From positions 1-36,314 of the forward strand of contig LGRX02027889.1 of the NCBI GenBank assembly GCA_001247695.2: a stretch of 36,314 nucleotides of DNA, given 5' to 3'. Positions 18,962 to 27,650 of this stretch are shown here, piece after piece. The notes beneath the pieces are model-generated. The model saw only the letters and a program-made list of their open reading frames with translations. It ran no database searches and was not told the origin of the DNA. The translations under genes were made by a program, and so were the position numbers. Source of the stretch: Cymbomonas tetramitiformis. Lineage: Eukaryota; Chlorophyta; Pyramimonadophyceae; Pyramimonadales; Pyramimonadaceae. Numbering within the stretch: position 1 is the stretch's first letter; each line of letters opens with the position of its first letter.

Positions 18962-19333
18962 TTTTATTTAGCCACTGCGACACCGCGAGGATGATTGGCT
19001 AAAGCCGGACGCTTGGGATGGAGTGAGGCGCTCCGCGCGTGGGAGTGCCGGCAGTCGCGGGTATGGCCTAAGTTTTGTGGGTTGATTTACGGCTAGCTGA
19101 AGGCCTTTGAGGACATTTTTTCTACGGGATTTAACGTTGGATTGGTTTACGCATCCTGGTTGGTCACCACACCGTTTCGTATCGGCCGCCATCTACCACA
19201 CGACTTCTCGAAATTTCTGCTCTCTCACGGCAGCCGTATCGACGACCCACCACATTTCTTGGCCGCCCAAGACTACCGCATTTTTTTTTCCCACGTCTTC
19301 TTGCCTCACTCCACCCCTGTAGTCTTCTTCATC

Positions 19334-20500
19334 ATGGTTGCTTCTACTAGATCAACGGCTAGCATGGCGCATCGCCGCCGCACATTAAGTACGATCTTTG
19401 ACTCCGTTGCTGCCAGGCATGCCAACACGCCCGCGACCCCGACAGCGGCACAGCCGGCCGCTAATTCGGCGGGTGCTACATTTCTGGCATCGGTGCGCAC
19501 CTTACAGCGGGAGCACTTCGACATGAAGGTGGCGAAGCACGTCCAGCGCAAGTTGTTCGACGGCAAAGAGGGGAGATTTTCCGGTGCGGAGCCCCACGCG
19601 GCGGCCATCTTCACGAGGATGGTCTCTGCCCTGCAGGCAGCATTCGTCACTGAGGACACCGGTTTCCTCCCACTCTTCACGCTGGACGACGCTACTTTGG
19701 CCGTCCGCGTGGAGGCCAACAATTTATTGTTCTCCACGATCGAGCTGCTGATCGACCCCTCGTCGCCCGCAGCGGACTGGTTGGACTCGTCCAGCGCCAG
19801 CTTCCCAGCAGACGGTAAGCGTGTCCTACTCGAGTTCGCCCGTCGGATGATCCCGGTCGGGGACCCCTTCCAGGGGCAAGCGGACATGTTTGCCGTCCGC
19901 ATCGTTGCGGGCGTGGACCCTCATGGACCCATTGAGGACTTCAACGCCGCGCTCAAAGCTGCTAGGACCAGGTCGACGCTCCAGGACGAGGACGCGAAGT
20001 CCCTTTTCATCAAAGCCCTCGACGCCACCTTCTACCAGCCGGTGGTGTCCCGTTTGCTCCTTCACGACCAACGAGCCGCCCACGACCTACTCACCATTCA
20101 GCAGTGGGTGCGGGAGTGCTACGGCGAGCACGTGCGGGCGGGCACCGCCACCGCATCCGCACACCGGTACTCCCACGGCACGCACTTCATGGAGAAGGGC
20201 GTCGATGAGTCGGGTGCGGCGAGTGAGATCGCGGACTTGCGGACCATGGTGCTCGACTTGAAGAGGCAGTTGGCCACCTTCCTCGTCACCGCCGAATCCG
20301 AATCGTCTCCGCGGGGGTTTACCCCTCGCGCGGACAAACCGGACCGCCGGGTCAAGACCCGTTTCGCAGCCTCGCCCCTCCCCAAAGGGGGGAATTGGTC
20401 TCAGTCCGTCTCACGGAAGGTGGCCTTCCACCACGACAGCGGTGCGGCGATCCCGTACTGCCAAAATCAGGTGTGTGCTAAGGGGAAGGCGAGGCATTGA
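19334..20500 (+). CDS. Gag-like protein of the LTR element, stopped within its zinc-knuckle region
   Basis: The chosen start is the ATG at 19334; the frame is open from 19142. The protein is about 388 aa. Residues about 150-290 form a helical Gag-like core (EFARRMIPVGDPF, AKSLFIKALDATFYQPVVSRLL), like the capsid region of plant-type LTR elements. The C terminus is basic with CQNQVCAKGKARH, and the TGA at 20498-20500 falls at the next residue. The same frame continues after the TGA with HRDCPNGG. Together these have the order of a C..C..H..C knuckle with non-standard spacing (C-X4-C-X6-H-X4-C). The stop is thus either a late mutation (a C-to-T change at a CpG would do it) or a readthrough site. 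Confidence 0.75.
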   Translation: MVASTRSTASMAHRRRTLSTIFDSVAARHANTPATPTAAQPAANSAGATFLASVRTLQREHFDMKVAKHVQRKLFDGKEGRFSGAEPHAAAIFTRMVSALQAAFVTEDTGFLPLFTLDDATLAVRVEANNLLFSTIELLIDPSSPAADWLDSSSASFPADGKRVLLEFARRMIPVGDPFQGQADMFAVRIVAGVDPHGPIEDFNAALKAARTRSTLQDEDAKSLFIKALDATFYQPVVSRLLLHDQRAAHDLLTIQQWVRECYGEHVRAGTATASAHRYSHGTHFMEKGVDESGAASEIADLRTMVLDLKRQLATFLVTAESESSPRGFTPRADKPDRRVKTRFAASPLPKGGNWSQSVSRKVAFHHDSGAAIPYCQNQVCAKGKARH

Positions 20501-21634
20501 CACAGGGACTGCCCAAACGGGGGCAGGACCGGACTCTCGGCCTTCGCCTTCGCCGAGGAGGCCGAGAACTCCGTGTTGGCCGCGAGGTTCCAACACGCCA
20601 TCGACAACGGCGACCCCGTGGAATTCGACGCCCTCTGCATGCTTGCGGGCGGGAAGCCGGAGGTCTTCACCGATCTCTCCGCGTGCTCGTTCTGCGAGGA
20701 GGACGGTGAGGTCCTCGTGTCCGCCGTCGCCGAGTTCTCTGCGATGGCGCACGCGGCTGGAGCTTCCACGTTCAACATCAACACCTTCACTGCCGACGTG
20801 CCGGTGGTGTCGGAGCCGTCCGCACACTCCCCGCCTGCGTCGGTTGAGTCCGAGGGGGATTGGACCGGTCCGCCAAACCCCTTCTGCCCTCCCGTCACCC
20901 GCACGTTTGCCGACTTCATTGAGGGCACGGGGATTGCATTGGTGCCCGACGAACCGGCCCCGAGCATGAATTTGCTCTCCGCGGTTGGGGAGACGGAACG
21001 CGTGATCGACTACAAGCCCGCGTCTTGCGCTACGAGCGACGATGACGACGAAGATGCCTCGGTGACACCGCCGCGGCCACGCTACGGCTGCGGGAACGGC
21101 ATTCCGAGGTTCGCGAGATCTCTCCTCACTTCCTCCTTGGTGTGCGCACTCTTTGTAATCTGTGCCGCCGCCGCACCGCACGCCGTTGCCGGTGTCGGTG
21201 GTGCCGATGCGCACACATGCACGGCTCCACCGGTCGGTGGTGCTACGTGGACTACCTCGGCGATCCCGGCTACGGAGGCTTCGCCGACTGACATGGTTCA
21301 TGGCGTGCCGTGTGCTATCCCACCTCGTCGCCAACGGCGGGAGCAGAAACGGCAGGGCCTCTACATGGCTCCGATGCCGTGGCATCCCGGGCCGCCACCG
21401 CCTGCCGAGTTGTTTGTGGACGGCCCTCCGCTGTCGCCGGCTTCGTCTTCAGATGACGAGGCTCCACCGTCGGGCGGCACTTGGCAGCATCCCGGTGCGG
21501 TGCAGCCTCCCGTGATCGAGAACTCGTCAATTTCTTCTACGAATGATTCATCACCGGCCCCGGGGGCCGGCAACTGCTTCACAGTCACGCTGCTCCGAGC
21601 CGGGCAGACAGCTCCGAAGACCACTAGTGGCTAG
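20501..21634 (+). CDS. Open frame continuing past the Gag stop, function unknown
   Basis: It is in the same frame as Gag and open for 377 codons to the TAG at 21632-21634, with no ATG near its start, so it is probably the C-terminal part of one polyprotein. It has acidic and Pro-rich regions and a hydrophobic run (LLTSSLVCALFVICAAAA, about 21120-21175) that could be a membrane segment. It has no D-S/T-G motif or other pol signature. The high GC and the sustained open frame argue it was under selection until recently. Confidence 0.6.
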   Translation, partial: HRDCPNGGRTGLSAFAFAEEAENSVLAARFQHAIDNGDPVEFDALCMLAGGKPEVFTDLSACSFCEEDGEVLVSAVAEFSAMAHAAGASTFNINTFTADVPVVSEPSAHSPPASVESEGDWTGPPNPFCPPVTRTFADFIEGTGIALVPDEPAPSMNLLSAVGETERVIDYKPASCATSDDDDEDASVTPPRPRYGCGNGIPRFARSLLTSSLVCALFVICAAAAPHAVAGVGGADAHTCTAPPVGGATWTTSAIPATEASPTDMVHGVPCAIPPRRQRREQKRQGLYMAPMPWHPGPPPPAELFVDGPPLSPASSSDDEAPPSGGTWQHPGAVQPPVIENSSISSTNDSSPAPGAGNCFTVTLLRAGQTAPKTTSG

Positions 21635-21886
21635 AATTATTCACGCCGTGCCTGCCTGGGAGTTAGCTGTAGTATAGCCTCCTAGATGTGCAGAAGGGCT
21701 CTCTACATTTGAGCTGTGTTTAGGGTTTTAGCAAAGTAACAGCAGTATCTGACAATCTTGCTGTGACCTGGGACCGCCCTGACCAAGAGTACAGGCCCCC
21801 AGTTGTGCTACAGTTTCCTCCTGAAGTTAAGTAGGGAGTTTGTTTGCTTCGTTCACTACTAGCTCCGGTCACCACCCTAGGTGGTG

Positions 21887-22097
21887 TGCTGGATGTGACA
21901 CACCGACAGTCAAAATATGTCACTTGTCACTTCCTATAGTAGGCTGGGTGACCGTCACCAGTAGACGGGAAACACCCGTTAGTATTTATGTATACCTCTT
22001 TTATCAATCTGAGACTTTTACCGTTCTGATATCGAAACCCTTAACTCAGGGTTTATTCTCCGTTATCCGATATATACACCCGACTATATATCTGACA
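21887..22097 (+). repeat. 3' LTR, 211 bp
   Basis: It matches the 5' LTR except at two positions and is followed directly by aatta. The sequence just before it (caccaccctaggtggtg) is palindromic rather than a normal purine-rich polypurine tract; the nearest purine-rich run, aagtagggag, is about 50 nt upstream. Confidence 0.92.
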
Positions 22098-22102
22098 AAT
22101 TA

Positions 22103-22357
22103 TCTAAAAGCGATGCAGTATAACGTGCGCCAACCATCGTAGTCGCACATGATAACTATATGCCGAAACAAAGTATCCAGAGCCTCAATGGTGAAGACAC
22201 GGATAACTTAAGGTTGCGTGAGACAAGGTGACAACTCATGAGAAACCCAATATTACTAGCTACATATTGCGGGGATGAAAAGAGGGGCATACGATCACTA
22301 CGGGTGAAACTCCGATTCATCACAATTTCAGTGATGAATTTTTTAGAGGGCATTTCT
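22103..22357. other. Unique flank of the LTR element, nothing recognised
   Basis: It resumes the sequence interrupted at 18728-18732. The short open frames on both strands show no family motif. Confidence 0.4.
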
Positions 22358-22843
22358 AAGCGCTTCGCGCCCCCCTCGGCAGTTTCCCTAGGCCCGCCAC
22401 TTTGGGGCCATCAACGGGCGCTTCGCGCACCCCTCATTTTTTCAAGGCCCTTCGGGGCCATCCGCGGGCGCTTCGCGCCCCCCCCCCATTTTTTTAGGTC
22501 CCCTTCGGGCCATCACGCGGGTGCTTCGCGCCCCTCCCATTTTTCTAGGCCCCTTCGGGGCCATCACGCGGGCGCTTCGCGCCCCCCCCATTTTTTTAGG
22601 CCCCTTCGGGGCCGTCACGCGGGCGCTTCGCGCCCCCCCCATTTTTTTAGGCCCCTTCGGGGCCATCACGCGGGCGCTTCGCGCCCCCGAGCCCCTCTCT
22701 CGTTTCCGTGCCCAACATCGTTGGGACGCTTCGCGTCCCAACGTTGGGCGCTACGCGCCCCCCATCATTTTTTTCAGGCCCCTTCGGGGCCAACGTCGTT
22801 GGGGGACGCTCCGCGTCCCAACGTTGGGCGCTTCGCGCCCCCT
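22358..22843. repeat. GC-rich hairpin minisatellite, ~56-58-bp units
   Basis: Alternating palindromes gggcgcttcgcgccc and ggccccttcggggcc, each a 6-bp stem with a TTC loop, are separated by C-runs followed by T-runs. At least six units are clear. Late units change to a related 7-bp stem, gggacgcttcgcgtccc, and include a variant loop (tcc). The open frames on both strands are a by-product of the repeat. Confidence 0.9.
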
Positions 22844-23157
22844 GGGGACGACGAAAAACATGCGCCCCCCTCCCCTGGGAGCCCTCACGCTAAGACAAAT
22901 CCATCGCATGTCGCTATCGCATCGGCTTCACCAGTGTAACCATGACCATCACCTTAATCCTTTATTAGTCTTTATTAAGCTAACCCATAGTCTGTATATG
23001 AGCCTATAGTCTGTATATCGGCTTAACTTAAGCTGGCCCATACTCTGTACATCAGCTTAACTTGCTTAATGTAGTCTAGATACGCCTTAACGCCTGAATA
23101 GGAATTATGTGACATAGCACCGCTCGCTCCACTCGCTGCCCTGTGACACATAACATC
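22844..23157. other. Non-coding sequence with short tandem motifs
   Basis: Between 22978 and 23065, motifs of the type tagtctgtatatgagc recur three to four times with changes. At 23105-23153 an imperfect inverted pair (attatgtgacatag and ctgtgacacataa) encloses cgctcgctccactcgctgcc. It could be the outer end of the recombinase element. Confidence 0.4.
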
Positions 23158-23239
23158 CAGTTTTCTAATCAGCTGCGGCTACATAGCCCAGCTTGCATGA
23201 CACATATGACACATATGTGAATGGAACCCGGCCGGTGCA
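23158..23239. repeat. 82-bp direct repeat, distal copy
   Basis: It is identical as far as I can read to 23973-24054. It runs from cagttttctaatcagctgcg to ggaacccggccggtgca and contains a nested acacatatgacacatatgtg near-palindrome. Confidence 0.9.
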
Positions 23240-23972
23240 CTGCGTGTGGAATTACAAATAATAATAATACGAAAAATCCAAATGTGACACAAACCAAGGA
23301 CTCCCGCCAGACAGGAATCAGGGTCCCTCGACCCGACTGCCGACCCTAGCCTTCTGCATGCGGGCACATGCCCCTCGTGCCAAAGGACTGAGGCCCGCAA
23401 ACACTATCATTACCCTAAAGAGTACAGACTATGGACCTAAAATGCTATGCTAGGGCTGAAACCCTCAAAAAGCATAATTACCCGCTCCAGCACAGAGTCA
23501 GGCACGACAGCAATAACAAAGCCATCACCTAGCAAAGCCTACTGAACAGTGCCTAGATGAGAAGCAGCATGAGGCAGCTTCGCAGCCCCCCATCGAAGGA
23601 TAACTATAGCTACCTCTCATCACAGCGGTCGGCACTGAACAGGCACAGGTCCTAGTCTCCTCTACCTACACTCTAATGAGCCGACTGCCCCTCTGCGGGC
23701 CGGATCTGCACGGCCTCCAGCTCAGAGCCCAGCTGCTCCAGGTCCTCCAAGTCCTGCAGCTCCTGCACTGAAAGCGGCCTCTCCTCATCCGTACCTGAAG
23801 CACAAGGGAGGGCGGGTGGGAAAGTCCACACAATCACAGTAACACGGCAAGAGGCCGTCACAGTCCGTAGCTGGCCTCTTAAGGCCTCCGACTGATCAGA
23901 AAACCTCAGTTTTCAGATCTGCTCCGTATGACAGTCATACTGCCTGTCATACTACACTGATCAGAAAACCAT
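23240..23972. other. Sequence between the two 82-bp repeats
   Basis: No gene is recognisable; the only minus-strand frame (23673-23861, 62 aa) lacks family features. Near 23911-23972 the motif ctgatcagaaaacc is repeated, leading into the proximal 82-bp copy, along with tcatactgcctgtcatac. It could be the A2 segment of a split-direct-repeat element. Confidence 0.4.
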
Positions 23973-24054
23973 CAGTTTTCTAATCAGCTGCGGCTACATA
24001 GCCCAGCTTGCATGACACATATGACACATATGTGAATGGAACCCGGCCGGTGCA
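23973..24054. repeat. 82-bp direct repeat, proximal copy
   Basis: It lies 12 nt beyond the stop of the recombinase (minus strand) and matches 23158-23239 exactly, 815 bp away in the same orientation. Confidence 0.9.
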
Positions 24055-24066
24055 AGCACACAAAGA

Positions 24067-24600
24067 TCACCACAAAGCAGTGCACGTACAATGCATGGCA
24101 GCAAACAAGCAATCAGGCAAGAAAGGCCGCCTACTCTGCTGAGCATGGGGCATGCTTCTGGACACCGCTAGCCTGCGGTTGAGGTTGGTAGCCTTGTAGG
24201 TGGCCGCAGCCGCCGACGAGCTCCAGCCACCGTACTGATTGAACTCGAAATCAGTAACCTGGTCAGCCGCAGCCACCGCCGTGGCCCCACCAGACCGCAG
24301 GGACTGGGTCCCATACAGCTCCCTCAGAGCATCGGGGTCCAGCCCAGAGGCCTCACCAAGCATCCTGAACAGATACCTCCTCAGCTGAGGATAATCCAGC
24401 CTCTTCCCCGTCAGGCAGTCAGCCGACGGGTCCCGCTGAAACCGCCTGCCATCAATCTGCTGAAACATAGGCTCATCGGGCTGCACTCCCCGTGCAATCT
24501 GAGTGTCAACCCACCTCTGACTGACCTCCACTGGGCACAAAGGCTGCCCCTCCGCCGCCCGGGCAACCTCCACCAGCTGATCATACCTGTACTTGTCCGC
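24067..24600 (-). pseudogene. Tyrosine recombinase, catalytic C-terminal half, separated by an insertion
   Basis: The frame is open from the insertion point (24600) to a stop at 24067. It contains TQSLRSGGATAVAA (the second catalytic Arg box, with the usual His replaced) and GGWSSSAAAATYKATN, giving the Trp/His position and the catalytic Tyr about nine residues later. This is the layout of eukaryotic tyrosine recombinases of the DIRS/Crypton kind, which cut and rejoin DNA through a 3'-phosphotyrosine. The gene's N-terminal half lies at 26970-27605. The insert between them makes the gene non-functional unless spliced. Confidence 0.8.
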
Positions 24601-26081
24601 GAAAGCGCCTTTTTCGTGTTGCGAGGTGTATTTTTTTTGTCGTGTCGCAAACAGATCCGATTATACTCAACATTATACACCGACGGTTCGCAGCTTTTTC
24701 AAAAAAAAGCTGCAAGGTCCTGCGTTTCCCTTATAGGAGCGAAACAGGTTTTCCTGGAAAAAGTGACATCGACGTACACGATACTACCAGAACTGTCCAC
24801 CTTGGGGCCCTTTTTTACGGAAACAATGTGATTTCCCCGACGGATCGGGAGTAACCGCCCATATATAATTATATTGCAGTCCACACCGGTCACCTTAAGA
24901 TGGCAAGCAGGAGAGTTATACAAATCGGTGGAGCATTGCCGCCAATCAGAGACGCATAGAATATTCCTGGGCGTAGTATCGAATTATGGATATTCATGCA
25001 GAAGTTATCAGCGCGACAGATTTCAGATGGCGTATAAAAGATATTTCCGACCGATCGCCAATCAGAGAAGCCATGAGATTAGATAAACTCCATGAATATG
25101 GGTCACACGCGAAATACCATAAGCTGACTGTGCACGTACAAGGAGCACGTGTTTTTTGTATAATTATAGAAGGCGCACGTGCTACAGATTTCAGGGTGGC
25201 TTACATGAGATGTTTTCGACTGATCGCGCATAACCGCCAATAAGAAGTGCGAGCACCTGAGATAGGCACCATGAATATGGGACGACAAGGGAAAGGGATC
25301 GCACGACAAAAACGAGATGGTTTTGCAGACGCTGGCTAAGCCAATCAGCGACGCGATCAGTTTCGATTTATATATTGGTAAATCAAAAAACTGCACCACA
25401 AAAAGCCCTTAAGTGTGGCTTCCTCGCGACAAATGCGACGCGACTGGTTCCAGACTTTCGCAACATGCTGACATGGCATGGGTTTGCGACGCGGTGGACT
25501 TTCTTTTGTCGCACGAAGATTACAGTGTCACAGTTGAATGCCACACCCGAAACACTGTCATCAACTTTCATTCTGAATTTTCGCTATCTCCATCCGCTAT
25601 CTTCATCCAGACATGAGACCCACGCGGGCCGCGGCTGGCTGATTTCACATATCAAATATTCACTCACACATTAATTCTTTAAGCTTTCGTTTTGCGGCGC
25701 ACCTGACACCGTTGTCTGCTGTGTCCCGTTTTGTTCTGCTGCATGTATCGTGCACACTAACTATTTTCCGGTTAAATCCCATCATCCTTGTTGAGTAGCG
25801 TTTCCTTGTTTTAGAAGTCACGTTCGTTGTTGCGCTATGTCCGATGCCGCCAGCAACATTCGGTTGCTGGCGCCCCTTGATTGTCTTCGTAGAGGGCATT
25901 CTTGTAGCGAGGCTGACTGACGGGCTGTACTGCTGCCCGACGGATTTGTTGTCGTTACAAGCCCTCACTGACTGATATTCTTCAGGAATTTGCTATTTGT
26001 TTTCAAGCGCCTGTTTTGTGTTCGTTCTGCGTGTTTCTCGTATGGTGTTGTTTTTCGAGGGCGATATCTGCACAGATTGTG

Positions 26082-26115
26082 CAGCGTGGGTTCGAGTCCC
26101 ACCACTCTCACTGAC
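26082..26115 (+). other. tRNA-like 3' half with B-box
   Basis: gtgggttcgagtcccac at 26086-26102 is a perfect T-arm (5-bp stem, TTCGAGT loop) and a consensus pol III B box. It is preceded by ctgcacagattgtgcag, another stem-loop. No matching 5' acceptor strand was found upstream or downstream, so it is a fragment, not a complete tRNA. Confidence 0.4.
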
Positions 26116-26166
26116 TTTGCTCTCTGTAATTTTGCAGGATATCCGGTCACTTTTTCCTGTTTCGCC

Positions 26167-26250
26167 GCATTCCTGAATGCCTGTTTCGCATTCCTGAATG
26201 CCTGTTTCGCATTCCCGACTGCCTGTTTCGCATTCCTGAATGCCTGTTTC
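26167..26250. repeat. Four tandem 21-bp repeats
   Basis: The unit gcattcctgaatgcctgttt plus one base occurs at 26167, 26188, 26209 and 26230, with one copy altered to cccgactg. It makes a 7-residue repeat in frames on both strands, which is why open frames persist here. Confidence 0.85.
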
Positions 26251-26818
26251 GCGTGTGTGCTGTTTCTCGTTGCGTGTGCGGTTGGTTTGTCGTTCATCTT
26301 ATTTCTGACATGTTTGCGTTTACCGTGTGCAGGTATTTCAACTATTTCATGCTCGTTGGCGATACGCATGTTGCTGTGTGGAATTTGTGAAGAGTGTAGT
26401 TTGAGCTATTTTGCTTATTGTCTTCGAATGTTTGTATGCCTGCGTGTTTTTATGATGTTTGCAACATCTTATCACTTCGTTCTGACGTTTTAGCGTTCGC
26501 TGTGTGTAGGTATTTCAGTTTTACTTTTATCGCTGGCGAAATGCATGTTGCGGTGCCCAGCAACCTGCTTATCTTTTAGATTTAGTAAAGTCGAAATAGT
26601 ATGCACTGCACATTTATTGTAAAGATGTATACGCATAGTTATGTAATGAATATAGAGTAGACAATCGAGCATGCTTTGCTAACGTGAGCACATTCTCCTA
26701 CCAATTGTTAGTTAGTTTGCATATGTTTCTTCCGTAAACTGTAATATTATGTTTATAGTCCATAATCTTCTGTATAATTTCCGTAAATTATCTGTCCGTA
26801 AATATCAGTCTTCTTTGT

Positions 26819-26890
26819 GTCGCTGCGACAATAATGAGCCCCGTACTCACTGTTTGTCGCACTGCGACAATAATGAGCCCCGTACTCACT
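26819..26890. repeat. Subterminal duplicated motif of the Mutator-like element
   Basis: Two copies of gcgacaataatgagccccgt followed by actcact lie 37 bp apart, each preceded by a gtcgc(ac)tgcgac palindrome. They lie 80-150 bp from the element's end and are candidate transposase-binding sites. Confidence 0.7.
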
Positions 26891-26969
26891 TTTGTCGTCC
26901 CAGAATATAATTGATATGTCGCATGGTGCGACAAAATAAAAGATCATGCGACACAAGTGAAGTGCTACC

Positions 26970-27605
26970 CTTGTCCGCCTTCCGCTTCTCCAGGAAGGTG
27001 GTCATGTGGGTCTCACATAACTTCATATCCCGCAGTCTCACCTTCTCCGCACAGTCATACCGCCAGAAGCCTGTCCACATGTCCAAACCCAGTGTAGCAA
27101 ACATCTGCCGAGTGACCCCTCCCAGCATCAACCAGCAACGAGCACCACTCTGCACGAATGCAAACTCCAGCGGCTCCTTCCTGTTGAGCCGCCTGTCCCC
27201 CAGCCTCCTGTGAGCTGCCTCCCGTACCGCGGCCACCAGCCGATGAGAAGTGGGGTTCCGGTCCGCCGGGACCAGCGCCAAGTCATGAGCAGTGAAGACC
27301 ATAGCCGAAGCGGTCTTCACCACAGAGAACGTCCTGGCCGCATTGGCTATGTACTGCAAGTACATAGCCACCGTGACCGGGTCGGCAGGAACAGGCACCC
27401 TGGGCGGGTCACGGTCCTGACAGAAGGCCTGGTACCGCACGAACACCCGAGAGTAGCCCCGCATGGTGCTAGCCTCACGGGTGCCAGACACCGCCAACAG
27501 CATGTCTGCCCGCAGCTGCATCTCCAGCGGGTCCGTCACGGAGAACTGCAGCCCAGCCCACTGCTCCCCAGTGCCTACGATGCCTGCATGAAAGGCAGCC
27601 CCCAT
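26970..27605 (-). pseudogene. Tyrosine recombinase, N-terminal half
   Basis: It starts at ATG 27605-27603 and has 212 codons up to the insertion. Residues about 40-130 are a core-binding helical domain (STMRGYSRVFVRYQAFC, ADPVTVAMYLQYIA). Residues about 190-202 (TGFWRYDCAEKVRL) carry the first catalytic Arg. The ORF continues in frame into inserted DNA and stops at 26886. The last nine bases, coding Ala-Asp-Lys, are repeated at the start of the C-terminal half. Together the halves total about 390 aa, normal for such recombinases. No reverse transcriptase is nearby, so a DNA-only Crypton-like origin or a deleted DIRS-type element are both possible. Confidence 0.8.
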
Positions 27606-27650
27606 CTCATACCCCTACCCCAGTCACAAGCCCTGCAACCTCCCAAGAAC

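Larger units (their letters stand above)
18733..22097 (+). mobile_element. Gag-only LTR retrotransposon (non-autonomous), complete
   Basis: Two 211-bp direct repeats (18733-18943 and 21887-22097) begin TG and end CA. They differ at two positions in my reading (the tatgtgtatc/tatgtatacc stretch), about 1%, so the insertion is young. The 5-bp target duplication aatta flanks the element at 18728-18732 and 22098-22102. The interior encodes only a Gag-like protein and a second open stretch; no protease, reverse transcriptase, RNase H or integrase is present. It therefore needs enzymes from a relative, as described for Gag-only (TR-GAG-type) elements. Confidence 0.92.
24601..26969. mobile_element. 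Mutator-like non-autonomous element, 2,369 bp, inserted in the recombinase gene
   Basis: It is flanked by 9-bp duplications cttgtccgc (24592-24600 and 26970-26978). The ends are weakly inverted: the first and last ~45 bp share agc, gtgt/gtgtcgc and a T-run followed by tttgtcg. The GTCGCA/TGCGAC motif recurs at both ends and inside. A 9-bp duplication with long imperfect inverted ends is typical of Mutator-like elements. No transposase is recognised. The interior has older internal duplications (about 25010-25095 against 25190-25280; about 26300-26375 against 26460-26555) and a tataaaa at 25035. The short open frames at 25660-25968 and 25965-26493 show no family motif. Confidence 0.8.

Noticed and set aside
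19306..21530. Minus-strand open frames of up to 324 aa in the Gag-only element
   Set aside because: The high GC leaves antisense frames open; the plus frame carries the Gag-like and zinc-knuckle features and has the LTR orientation.
22238..22939. Plus-strand 233-aa Arg/Pro-rich frame
   Set aside because: It is made by the GC hairpin repeats and has no independent evidence.
26082..26115. Complete or permuted tRNA gene
   Set aside because: The T-arm is perfect, but no complementary acceptor strand or proper anticodon loop (T33 is missing) was found on either side.
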